From B33-G16 sp964611035 (GTDB lineage Bacteria; Desulfobacterota; DSM-4660; Desulfatiglandales; B25-G16): a stretch of 64,000 bases of DNA. The notes under the pieces were generated by a model. The model was not told the DNA's origin, did no database searches, and worked only from the letters and a program-made list of their open reading frames with translations. Within the stretch, counting starts at the first letter, position 1; each line of letters starts with the position of its first letter. Where the stretch lies: NCBI GenBank assembly GCA_964611035.1, contig CAZSWT010000010.1, forward strand, positions 1 through 64,000. The letters run 5' to 3'. Shown in pieces: positions 50,762-60,100 of this stretch. The translations under genes were made by a program, and so were the position numbers.

Positions 50762-50870
50762 GCTTTCGACTAAAGGGATAAAGAAATTGCGCTTGCTTTA
50801 TTAGGAAAAGTGTTGAGGGAAGAGGCAATATTCAATCTTGTGCACGATCTGCACACACGTCCCGGTTGAC
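50762..50870 (+). repeat. Island repeat R2, copy D
   Basis: GCTTTCGACTAAAGGGATAA opens it, then TTAGGAAAAGTGTTGAGGGA, AGAGGCAATATTCAATCTTG, and the end TGCACACACGTCCCGGTTGAC as in copy A. It begins just after the stop of the nucleotidyltransferase gene. Peptide reading: EIALALLGKVLREEAIFNLV. Confidence 0.7.
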
Positions 50871-50988
50871 AGCACTTAAAAGGATCTGCGTGTTTTCCTT
50901 GACCATTCACCTGATTTTAGGTAATTATCATTAAGCTTAGAATAATTGGTTTTAACCTCGATCAGGAGGTAACATGGATTGATCTGAC

Positions 50989-51029
50989 CAAGACCCTGTT
51001 TCTCAAAATGAGAACAGGGTCTTGTTTTT
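50989..51029. terminator. Strong hairpin with T-run
   Basis: CAAGACCCTGTTTCTCA is followed by AAA and by TGAGAACAGGGTCTTG, then TTTTTA. Fifteen or more base pairs with one mismatch make it a good Rho-independent terminator on the plus strand. It sits between R2 copies D and E, in a stretch of about 650 bases (50,761-51,412) without any gene. Confidence 0.8.
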
Positions 51030-51144
51030 AGTGCCTGCTCAACGTGGCTGGCTGCATTAATAAGAGTCAAACAAAGACCCTTTTACAAGACATGCGAAAA
51101 GATGTGGGCGTGGATGGTGACGCCCGCCGGATCGGGCAGATCGT

Positions 51145-51274
51145 ATGGATGATCCAAGGAAAAAGAATTTGAGGCTTGCGATTAAAGTTATGGCACTTGT
51201 TTCATCAGGAAAAGTGTTGAGGGAAGAGGCAATATTCAATCTTGTGCATGTTCTGCAATAAGTTTTCGGTTGAC
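51145..51274 (+). repeat. Island repeat R2, copy E (contains a 38-residue open frame)
   Basis: GGAAAAAGAATTTGAGGCTT, ATTAAAGTTATGGCACTTGT, GTGTTGAGGGAAGAGGCAAT and a final TTTTCGGTTGAC. The frame from ATG 51145 to TAA 51259-51261 is open: MDDPRKKNLRLAIKVMALVS, then SGKVLREEAIFNLVHVLQ. It is the copy closest to the putative defence operon. Confidence 0.65.
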
Positions 51275-51412
51275 GCGGTTTGAGGGGATGAATAAGATTG
51301 TCGCTTATTTAGTTTCTTAACTTCCCTAAATCTACCCAGTCCCCTAACTTCGACCTGAAGTTAACAGCGGCCCGTAAGTTTAATACGGTATAGAGCCAGA
51401 TTAAGAGATAAA

Positions 51413-52669
51413 ATGAGAGGAAATAAATTAACCGCTATAGACATTTTTGCCGGGGGAGGAGGCCTTTCCGAGGGATTCTGGAGGGCTGGTTTTGATATTA
51501 TAAATCATATTGAGAAAGACAGAAATGCTGCCGATACTATGAGAACAAGGGTCATGTTTTTCTGGCTCAAAGAATCGGGCCTGATGAAAGAATATTATGC
51601 ATATCTTTATGGCCGGATACACCGTCAGGATTTGATTTCTAAATATAACCTGAACAATATTATTAATAATAATGTAATTCAGGAAGAAATATCAGAGAGA
51701 ACTATTAATGGTATTATTCAACGAGTTAAATTGTCCATGAAAATGCGTGGCATTAAAAACATTGATGTATTAATTGGTGGTCCCCCCTGCCAGGCTTATT
51801 CCCTGGTAGGAAGAGCAAGGGACCCATATAAAATGGAGCATGATAGAAGAAATCATCTTTATAAATATTATGTTGAATTTCTAAAAAAATTAAGTCCTGA
51901 AATATTTGTATTTGAAAATGTTCCCGGGCTTCTCTCAGCAGGAAATGGAAAGCTGTTCAATGATATTCAAAAGTATATGGATAATGGCGGATATGAGATA
52001 AACTATCGAATCTTAAACAGTGCTGATTTTATGGTGCTACAGAATCGGAAGAGAGTTATCCTGATTGGATGGAAAAAGGGTAATAACTTTGAATATCCTC
52101 CCTTCGAAAGAATGGAACATAATTACAGGATTAAGGATGTCCTGGATGATATACCTTATTTGAAAGCCGGAGAGGGAAACGAAGATGCGCAGGACTATAG
52201 AATAAACGACATTAATGACTATTTGAGAAAAACCAATATCAGAACACATTATGATAAAGTAATTAACCATGTTGCCAGGCCCCACAGAAAAGAAGATTTA
52301 GAAATTTATAAATATGCGATCAATAAATATTTAAAGGGCGAGAGGATTAAATATAACGATCTTCCCAAAAAGCTACAATTCCACAAAAATAGAAAAAGCT
52401 TTCTTGATAGATTTAAGGTTCTTGATCGGAATGCTTCAGCTTCCCATACCGTTGTGGCTCATATCGCTAAAGATGGACATTATTATATCCATCCGGATAT
52501 TAATCAGCTCCGATCTCTTACAGTAAGAGAAGTCGCTAGGTTGCAGTCTTTTCCGGACAATTATAAATTTGAGGGTCCCAGGACAGCTCAATTTATTCAG
52601 GTGGGAAATGCTGTACCGCCACTTATGGCTGAGGTGATTGGGCGAAAGATAAAGGAGATTCTGGAATGA
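51413..52669 (+). CDS. DNA (cytosine-5-)-methyltransferase
   Basis: A 418-residue C5-methyltransferase with all main motifs: DIFAGGGGLSEGFWRAGF (motif I, residues 9-26), IGGPPCQAYSLVGRARD (motif IV, catalytic C126), FVFENVPGLLSA (motif VI), NRKRVILIGW (motif VIII), SLTVREVARLQSFPD (motif IX) and QFIQVGNAVPP (motif X). The recognition region lies about 230-340. An extra ~50 residues separate motifs I and IV. The next gene starts within its stop (ATGA). It is the first gene of a four-gene operon with signalling and repair functions. Confidence 0.95.
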   Translation: MRGNKLTAIDIFAGGGGLSEGFWRAGFDIINHIEKDRNAADTMRTRVMFFWLKESGLMKEYYAYLYGRIHRQDLISKYNLNNIINNNVIQEEISERTINGIIQRVKLSMKMRGIKNIDVLIGGPPCQAYSLVGRARDPYKMEHDRRNHLYKYYVEFLKKLSPEIFVFENVPGLLSAGNGKLFNDIQKYMDNGGYEINYRILNSADFMVLQNRKRVILIGWKKGNNFEYPPFERMEHNYRIKDVLDDIPYLKAGEGNEDAQDYRINDINDYLRKTNIRTHYDKVINHVARPHRKEDLEIYKYAINKYLKGERIKYNDLPKKLQFHKNRKSFLDRFKVLDRNASASHTVVAHIAKDGHYYIHPDINQLRSLTVREVARLQSFPDNYKFEGPRTAQFIQVGNAVPPLMAEVIGRKIKEILE

Positions 52670-54810
52670 AGGGTGTTTATAAATTCAGACCATCAGCAAG
52701 ATTAATCCGAACCATTGGTGACGACATTATCAAAGACGTATATGCTGCGGTAATTGAATTGATAAAAAATGCATACGATGCCGATGCAAACAATGTGAAA
52801 TTGAAATTTATTGATCTGGCAAATGCCGAAAAGTCAAAAATAATAATTAAAGATGATGGTCATGGAATGAATTATGAAACGGTAGTTAACAACTGGATGG
52901 TCCCTGCAACAGGGGATAAATTAACCAGAAGAAAGAGTCCGGCTGGGCGATATATGCAGGGTAGAAAAGGGATAGGAAGGTTTGCCACTTCCATACTCGG
53001 AAATTCTCTGCTCATGGAAACAACGGAGGAATCAGGAATCACTACTACGGTTTTGATTGACTGGAGTATATTTAGCGCTGAAAAATATCTTGATGAAATA
53101 GAACTTCTGGTGGAATCAGGAAGTTCAGGAGAAAAATCGGGAACAAAGCTAATAATAGAACCTGGGGAAAGGGCATCCGAATGGACAGAGAAGGAGATGG
53201 AACTTCTGACAAAAGAATTAAGAAAGCTTGTATCACCGATTATTGAAAAAGAAAATTTTAATATTGCAATTGAATTCAACAAAACAGGTATCGAGAATTA
53301 TGATAGCATAGAAATGGAGATAGAACCTTTTCCGCTATTAGAACTATTCGATTACAGATTATCAGGAAAAATAGATGAGAAGGGGAATGTCTCTCTGGAT
53401 TATGAAAATCAGGTTGAAAAAAATATTCCCCCGGAGAAGATAAACTTTCATGTTAATCTTGATAAAGGAAAGTTATGCGGTCCCCTTGCATTGGATTTTA
53501 GAGTGTTTGATCGGGAGGTCAAGGCGATAGAAGATATAATAAAAAGAGGCCTGAAAGACCCGGATACGGGAAAGTACCTTGGTAAGTTGGAGACGAGAAA
53601 ATTACTAAATGAACTCTGTGGCGTTGGTGTTTATCGTAACGGTTTTCGTATCAGACCCTATGGCGAACCCGGGTACGACTGGTTACTGCTCGATAAGGAA
53701 AGAGTACAGAATCCATCTCTTAGAATCGGCAGTGATCAGATTGCAGGCTTCATAACAATTACCGACGAAGATATATCACATCTTGAAGAAAAGAGTTCCC
53801 GTGAAGGATTAAAAGAAAATAATTATTATACAGGATTGGTGGAGATAGCTAATGAATGTCTTGGAGGGCTCGAGGAACGAAGGTTTGACTTTAGAAAAAA
53901 AACAGGACGAGGCAGGAAAATTGTAAAACTGGAGCAAGAGCTTAATGCTCTTTTTGATTTTGATACGCTCAAAAATTCTATCAAAAGGGAGTTAAGAAAG
54001 TCGAATGTAGCACCGCCAGTATTAATGAATGTAGAAAGTATCATCGCAAAAACGGAAAAGCGGAAATCTGATACCCTTGAACAGATAAAGGATACAGTAG
54101 CCATGTATCAGGGCCAGGTAACACTTGGTAAAATAATAATGGTTATTATGCATGAAGGGCGTAAGCCTCTAAAATATCTAAAAGAACAATCGCCTCGTAT
54201 CGCCAGATGGATAAAGGAGTTACAGGAAGAATATAATACATATCTCCTTGAAAAAATAATTGATCGCCTTGGGGACACAAAGAAAGAGGCTCTCCTTTTA
54301 ATCGATCTTTTTAATCGCCTTGATCCTCTGGCCGTCAGGAAGCGGGGAAAGAGGAAAAATATTAATATCTATAATGTCATAAAAAGGTCAGAAGAACTAT
54401 TCCGGGCTGAACTTCTGGGGAAAAAGATAGCATTTAAAAACGAAATAAATACAGATATGACTTTCTTCGGATGGGAACAGGATCTTTCCATTGCTCTGAC
54501 AAACCTCATTGAAAATAGTTTATACTGGTTGGCAGTGTTAGATAATACAAAGGAAAGGCGAATTATAGTTTCCTCGCAGTATGACGGTGAATTGGCAATT
54601 ATTGATTATAGGGATAACGGCCCTGGTATAGCAAAGAAATATATTGAGGATTGTCTCATTTTTGAGCCTGGATTTTCCACCAAACCGGAAGGTACTGGCC
54701 TGGGGCTGGCTATTGCAGGCGAGACAATAGAAAGAAATATGGGCGTTCTTCGGGCACTTTATGATCCTGAAGGTGCATACTTTAGAATTGAGCTCCCATC
54801 AGAGGAATGA
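52666..54810 (+). CDS. Dual GHKL protein: Hsp90/MORC-like ATPase fused to a histidine-kinase core
   Basis: A 714-residue protein with two GHKL ATP-binding units. The N-terminal one is Hsp90/MutL/MORC-like: AAVIELIKNAYDADANNVKL (N-box, about 28-47), IIKDDGHGMN (G1) and GRKGIGRFA (G2). The C-terminal one is histidine-kinase-like: VIMHEGRKPLKYL (candidate phospho-histidine H496 in an H-box), IALTNLIENSLYW (N-box), DYRDNGPGIAK (G1) and EGTGLGLAIAGE (G2). No membrane segment. It overlaps the methyltransferase stop and precedes a response regulator, so phosphotransfer is likely. MORC-like ATPases are known to associate with restriction systems. Confidence 0.85.
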   Translation: MKGVYKFRPSARLIRTIGDDIIKDVYAAVIELIKNAYDADANNVKLKFIDLANAEKSKIIIKDDGHGMNYETVVNNWMVPATGDKLTRRKSPAGRYMQGRKGIGRFATSILGNSLLMETTEESGITTTVLIDWSIFSAEKYLDEIELLVESGSSGEKSGTKLIIEPGERASEWTEKEMELLTKELRKLVSPIIEKENFNIAIEFNKTGIENYDSIEMEIEPFPLLELFDYRLSGKIDEKGNVSLDYENQVEKNIPPEKINFHVNLDKGKLCGPLALDFRVFDREVKAIEDIIKRGLKDPDTGKYLGKLETRKLLNELCGVGVYRNGFRIRPYGEPGYDWLLLDKERVQNPSLRIGSDQIAGFITITDEDISHLEEKSSREGLKENNYYTGLVEIANECLGGLEERRFDFRKKTGRGRKIVKLEQELNALFDFDTLKNSIKRELRKSNVAPPVLMNVESIIAKTEKRKSDTLEQIKDTVAMYQGQVTLGKIIMVIMHEGRKPLKYLKEQSPRIARWIKELQEEYNTYLLEKIIDRLGDTKKEALLLIDLFNRLDPLAVRKRGKRKNINIYNVIKRSEELFRAELLGKKIAFKNEINTDMTFFGWEQDLSIALTNLIENSLYWLAVLDNTKERRIIVSSQYDGELAIIDYRDNGPGIAKKYIEDCLIFEPGFSTKPEGTGLGLAIAGETIERNMGVLRALYDPEGAYFRIELPSEE

Positions 54811-54814
54811 AAAA

Positions 54815-55942
54815 ATGGGTAAAAATAGAATGCTAAATCTGCTTATTGTTGAGGATGATGAAAACCAGATAAAACTCTATAAGGATGCAATAGAAGAATT
54901 TAACTCAAGATCAGACATAAAAATTGAGATTAAAGCCAGCAGCAATCTTGAAGAGGGCCTTAAGCAGATCAGAAATAATGATTTTGATGCTGCAATTATA
55001 GACCTGAGACTTGGTAGCGGCGATATGGAAGGTAAGGGCAAAGAAATAATCAAGGAAATAAAAGGCAATTTGCGTTTTCCTGTTTTCGTATTGACCGGCT
55101 ACCCTGGAGACCTTGATGAGGATCTAAAGGAAGAAAATATTTTTTATAAAGTTTATAAACAGACAGAAAAAAATACGAATGAGCTATTAGATGAAATATC
55201 CAGGATTTACAAAACCGGCATAACTAATATTATGGGGAGAAAAGGAATTATTGATAAGACGCTTCAGAAGGTTTTCTGGGAAAATTTCTCAGAAAACATA
55301 GTGTACTGGATAACTGAAATCGAAGATGAAAATAAAATTGAAAAGGTTCTTTCGAGGCATATACTTGCCCATTTATCTGAAAGTTTAAAGCTCACCGAAG
55401 AGGGTGAATTTGAGAGATGTCACCCCGCTGAAGTTTACATTATGCCTCCAATAAAAAAAGATTTTTTTACTGGTGACATTTTGAAAAACATAACTTCGGG
55501 AGAATATTTTTTGATCCTTACACCTGCATGCGACATGGTATTGAGAAAGCAAAAAAATGGTGAAGGTTGGGTGACATATAGAAGTGCTGATAAAATAATA
55601 GTCGCGAAATTGGTTGAGTTTACCAGAGTCGAAGAAGTTAGTAAGTACATCGAAATTCCTAGTAAAACAAAGAAGGGAGAGGTGGAAAAGTATATAAGGA
55701 ACACGAAAAGGGAGAGATACCACTATTTACCCTCATTTGGTTCCAGGATACAAGGATTCCTGGTTGATTTCCAGGACATAAATCGAATTAAACCGGAAGA
55801 ACTTACCATCTATGAACGTGTTGCCTCAGTTGATGAACCATTTTTAAAAGACATCATAGCAAGATTTACATCGTATTATGCCAGGCAGGGATCTCCGGAT
55901 ATTGATATGGATATCATATTGAAAAAGTTGATAAATGGTTGA
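54815..55942 (+). CDS. Response regulator with unrecognised C-terminal output domain
   Basis: About 375 residues from ATG 54815, four bases after the kinase stop and behind AGAGGA. The receiver domain (7-125) shows LLIVEDDENQIK, the phosphoacceptor D63 in AAIIDLRLGSG, and VFVLTGYPGD (T and following). The remaining 250 residues match no DNA-binding output I know. Landmarks are EVYIMPPIKKDFFTGDIL, LILTPACDMVL, RYHYLPSFGSRIQGFLVDFQD and FTSYYARQGSPDIDMDIIL. No helix-turn-helix is apparent. It overlaps the glycosylase gene by 8 bases. Confidence 0.85.
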   Translation: MGKNRMLNLLIVEDDENQIKLYKDAIEEFNSRSDIKIEIKASSNLEEGLKQIRNNDFDAAIIDLRLGSGDMEGKGKEIIKEIKGNLRFPVFVLTGYPGDLDEDLKEENIFYKVYKQTEKNTNELLDEISRIYKTGITNIMGRKGIIDKTLQKVFWENFSENIVYWITEIEDENKIEKVLSRHILAHLSESLKLTEEGEFERCHPAEVYIMPPIKKDFFTGDILKNITSGEYFLILTPACDMVLRKQKNGEGWVTYRSADKIIVAKLVEFTRVEEVSKYIEIPSKTKKGEVEKYIRNTKRERYHYLPSFGSRIQGFLVDFQDINRIKPEELTIYERVASVDEPFLKDIIARFTSYYARQGSPDIDMDIILKKLING

Positions 55943-56576
55943 AAAATATATCCGCCGTAAATTGTTTATGTGGCATAATGACAATTACCGGGATTTCCCA
56001 TGGCGACATACAAAAGATCCATACAGAATTATGATTGCAGAGTTTATGCTGCATAGAACAAAGGCCGAGCAGGTTGAACCGGTTTATCAGGATTTCATAA
56101 GAAAATATCCTGATGTTGATTCTCTTGCAGGTGCGAATCCTGTCGAGACCAATAAAGTTACAAGAAGACTCGGCCTTCACTGGCGTGGAAAGCATTTTAT
56201 TAATGCGGCAATATTTATTAAGGATAGGTTTAGGGGCAGAATACCGGACTCCAGGGATGAATTATTATCCATCCCTGGTATTGGTGAATATGTTGCCGGA
56301 GCAATTTTAACTGTTATATTTAACAAAAAAGAATGGGTGGTTGATAGTAATATTGCAAGGTTTTTGAATAGATTTCTTGGTCTTAATTTAAGCGGTGAGA
56401 TTAGAAGAAAGAGAGAGCTTATTGAAATTTCAAAAAGTCTTTATCAAACAACCCGTTCAGGATACCTTACGTTTGCTTTACTCGATTTCTCTTCACTGGT
56501 TTGCAAGCCTGTGAAGCCTGTCTGTGACTACTGCATTCTTAAGATGAAATGTAACTACAGGAAACGCCACCTTTAA
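55935..56576 (+). CDS. HhH-GPD DNA glycosylase, MIG-type thymine (T:G mismatch) glycosylase
   Basis: A 213-residue glycosylase. The helix-hairpin-helix LLSIPGIGEYVAGAIL carries Y119 where endonuclease III has its lysine and MutY a serine; tyrosine here marks Mig.MthI-type thymine-DNA glycosylases. The catalytic aspartate is D137 in VVDSNIARFLNRFLG. A [4Fe-4S] loop, C190-X6-C197-X2-C200-X5-C206, closes the fold. There is no MutY C-terminal domain. Such enzymes remove T from T:G pairs left by deaminated 5-methylcytosine, which suits its place behind a C5-methyltransferase. Confidence 0.9.
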   Translation: MVEKYIRRKLFMWHNDNYRDFPWRHTKDPYRIMIAEFMLHRTKAEQVEPVYQDFIRKYPDVDSLAGANPVETNKVTRRLGLHWRGKHFINAAIFIKDRFRGRIPDSRDELLSIPGIGEYVAGAILTVIFNKKEWVVDSNIARFLNRFLGLNLSGEIRRKRELIEISKSLYQTTRSGYLTFALLDFSSLVCKPVKPVCDYCILKMKCNYRKRHL

Positions 56577-56650
56577 TAATAATTGTGTCTATTGGCGAAA
56601 GGCATTATGAACTAAAATATGATCTGATTGTACGGAAATGGAGAAATACT

Positions 56651-56875
56651 ATGGCGCAAATCCAGTTTAAAGGCAAATCCTTCGTGCAAAATCATCATCT
56701 GCTTGTTAAATACCATGAGCTGATTCCCGAAAAGGACAAAAGCCTTACTGACAAGGTCAGCCTGCATGATAATCTTATTATTCATGGGGACAACCTAAAG
56801 TCCCTCAAAGCATTGCTTCCGCTCTATGCCGGAAAAATCATCAGAGATTTAAATGTCCGCAATCCATTAATTTAA
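56651..56875 (+). pseudogene. Truncated adenine-specific DNA methyltransferase (type III Mod-like), N-terminus only
   Basis: ATG at 56651 gives 74 residues: MAQIQFKGKSFVQNHHLLVK, then KVSLHDNLIIHGDNLKSLKALLPLYAGKI. In intact site-specific adenine methyltransferases DNLIIHGDNLKALKALLPYYAGKV is followed by the DPPY catalytic motif. Here homology breaks off at YAGKI and a stop follows 10 residues later. The catalytic part is lost, probably through a deletion that brought the next gene close. Confidence 0.8.
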
Positions 56876-56895
56876 TAAAGTATGGAGATTAAGCT

Positions 56896-57186
56896 ATGCA
56901 GAAGTGGTCTCATCCAGGAGGAAAATTAAGAGAACTGGGACCGGAGTCCCTGTCGGATACTGAATTGCTTTCCATATTGATATCATCTGGCATTAAAGGA
57001 AAGCCAGCGGAGAAAATAGCAGAAGAGGTTTTAGAAAAATTTAACTCATTCAAAGGTATGGCTAATCAGCCGCTGGAAAAGTTTCTTGAGATAAAAGGGC
57101 TCTCTGATGTGAAAATTATTCGGATAGCAGCAGCATTTGAGATAGCAAGGAGAATCGTTAATCAGGTCTTAGAAGAGAATGATTAA
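56896..57186 (+). CDS. Stand-alone RadC N-terminal (UPF0758) domain protein
   Basis: The 96 residues match only the helical N-terminal part of RadC/UPF0758 proteins: HPGGKLRELGPESLSDTELLSILISSGIKGKPAEKIAEEVLEKF and a helix-hairpin-helix-like IKGLSDVKIIRIAAAFEIARR. The C-terminal JAB/MPN metalloprotease-like domain is absent, and the gene ends cleanly. It overlaps the next gene by 8 bases, so the product is probably made together with the restriction protein. Role unknown. Confidence 0.8.
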   Translation: MQKWSHPGGKLRELGPESLSDTELLSILISSGIKGKPAEKIAEEVLEKFNSFKGMANQPLEKFLEIKGLSDVKIIRIAAAFEIARRIVNQVLEEND

Positions 57187-60100
57187 GAAAAAATCCAAGT
57201 TATCAGGCAAAGCCATTAGCGTTTCCAGCCCCTTTGATAGTACAGTCCATAAAACCGAGTGGACTGGGGCTGCGAAGGTTACTGCATGGATTGATGACCT
57301 TGTGAGAGAAAAAGGTCTCCCTTTTGGAAAAGCTGAAGTTGAAACAACCCAGAAAGTGACTCGAAAAAGGGCAGATGTAAATATTTTTGAATCCCCTCAA
57401 AGCTCTAATACACTGTGTGTTATCGAGTTTAAACGCCCATATTTCGATCCCTTTGCATACGAGCTAAAAACAGATGCTCAACAGAAAGCTAATAGAAGAA
57501 AAGCCAAATATTTTGCCACTTCCAATTTCCAGAAGCTGATCTGGTATAAGACAGAAGCGGTAAACCGGAATGCCCATGAATCAGAACAGATTGCCGGCAT
57601 CTATGACCTTTCCAGAATAGAAGACCTCGACAGCATTGAAGAGCCGCGATTTAAAAACAGCATTATCAAGGGATTGGAAAAGTTCCTTTTTGAACTTTCA
57701 GAAGTTCATACTGGTAAGAAAACAGAACCTCTACTCCCTATAGATGAACTCCTCATCTATCTCCTTCATGAAAAAATATATCGCCTTTCAAGGCATTATA
57801 AGGAAATTATAAGAGATAGATTCCATAAAGAACCGAAATTTAGAAAACAGATTTCAAGATGGTTTATTGAACAACAATGGCATTTCACCGGGCATGAGAA
57901 TGATTTTGAAAAGGCTGCCAGGCAGACAGGCTATCTTTTAACCAATAAGATACTATTCTATCAGGTCCTGAAATCAAAACAGACTATATTGGCATCTTTG
58001 AGCATTCCTGATGACCTGGTGGCCGGTGGGCAGCTTCAAAAATTACTCCAATCGTATTTCGACACGGTTATACAGCAAATAGATTATGAGACCATCTATT
58101 CTGCGGATTTCATAGATCAGATCGCCTTCCCGGAGCATAAAGAGGTTGTCAGGGATATTAAAGATATCGTTGATATTTTAAAAAGGTATGACTTTTCAAG
58201 GATCGGTTTTGACACTATTGGGCGGATCTTCGAGAGACTCATTCCGTCTGAGGAAAGACATAACCTCGGTCAATATTTCACCAATGCCGATGTGGTGGAC
58301 ATCATTCTTAGATTTTGTCATAAAAGTGATTCAGATAAAGTGATTGACCCATCCTGCGGTGCGGGAACCTTTCTTGTCAGGGCGTATCAACATAAAAAAT
58401 TGATGAATCACACAATCCCCCACCAGCATATCCTGCAAACCCTGTGGGGCGTTGATATTGCCAAGTTTCCCGCGCACCTTTCCATGATCAATCTGGCCAT
58501 CAATGATCTGGGAGTAACAGAGAATTACCCTAACATTGCTCAATACGATTTTTTTGATCTTATGGCAGATCAAGATGGGTTCCACCTGCCTGAAAAATGG
58601 AGAAAAGTCATAACCAAAACCCTCGGAAAAGAAAAGAAGGAGATTACCTATCCACGCTGGTATGACTGTATTGTGGGCAATCCCCCTTATACAAGACAGG
58701 AAGAAATGTCAGAAATTACAGGGCAGATTAAATATAAAGATGAACTCATAAAAAAGGCTCTTTACATAGGTAATAAAAAGTTAGCCATTATCTCCAAGAG
58801 GGCTGGTATACATGCATATTTCTTTGTCCACGGTACCAAATTTCTTAAAAATGGTGGGAAGTTTGGCTTTATTGTTTCTAACTCATGGATGGATGTGGAC
58901 TATGGTAAGGGACTTCAGGAACTTTTTTTGAATAACTACAAGATTATTGCCATAATTGAATCAAAAGTGGAAAGGTGGTTTGAGGAAGCTGATATAAATA
59001 CTTGCATTATTATTTTAGAAAAATGTAACGATACAAAGGAAAGAGATGAAAACATGGTGAGGTTTGTATATCTTTTCAAACCCCTCCGGCATTTCATCCC
59101 ACCAGCCCAGGACATCTGGGAAAAGGAAAAAGAACGGCTTCACGCCATCGATAAACTTATAGAGACCATTCTCTTTCACGATGATTTCTACCAGACGGAT
59201 GACTTCAGAATCTTTCCAAAGAAGCAGAAGGAGTTATGGGAGGAGGGCCTTGATAAAGAGTCAGGAAAATATGAAGGGGCGAAGTGGGGGAAATATATAA
59301 GGGCACCAGAGATATTTTTCAAGATCCTTGAGAAGGGTAGAGGAAAGCTAGTGCCCTTGAAAAATTTGGCGGATGTGAGGTTTGGGATAAAAACTGGTGC
59401 TAATGAATTTTTTTACTTAACAGAAGACGAGATTCAGGCCAAGGGAATAGAGAAAGAATTCTGTATGCATAAAGACGAGAAAGGCAATTGGGTGCCCAAT
59501 TATGTAATTAAATCACCACGTGAGTGCAAATCAGTTTTTGTTAAACCAAGAGATTTGAAATATCGGATCTTGATGATTCACAAGGATAAGAGAGGCTTGA
59601 AGGGGAAAAATGTTCTGAAATACATACAGCAAGGGGAACTTAAGGGCTTTCACCTTAGACCAACCTGTGCAAGTAGAGAAAAGTGGTATGATCTCGGTCA
59701 TCAGAGAACTCCTGATGGTATCTGGTTCAAGGCATTCAATGATAGATTTTTTGCCCCGGGGAATATTAAGCAATCTTTTTCGAGTGATAGGTTCTATGCA
59801 ATTTATCTCAAAAATAAAGCTATTAAAAACAAATTGTTTCTTTACCTCAACTCAACATTACCCATTCTAATTGTTGAACTCTTTGGAAGGGTAAATTTAG
59901 GTGAAGGAGCGCTTGATAATATGACATATGAAGCTGCCTCTATGTTTGTTTTAGATGTTGGAGAAGAGTCTATTGGGGATGGAAGGCTATTCAAAAAATT
60001 TCTACAACGGCCTATGGAAAATATTTTCAAAGAGTTAGGCGCTACTTCTACTGATGAGGTCTTTTTAAATAAGGTAAAGCCTGACCGACGCGAATTAGAC

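Noticed and set aside
47521..51274. Integron cassette array with attC sites
   Set aside because: The arrangement of small modules and repeats suggests one, but the repeat ends (GTTGAC) do not fit the GTTRRRY/RYYYAAC core sites, the repeats are not palindromic overall, and no integrase is present.
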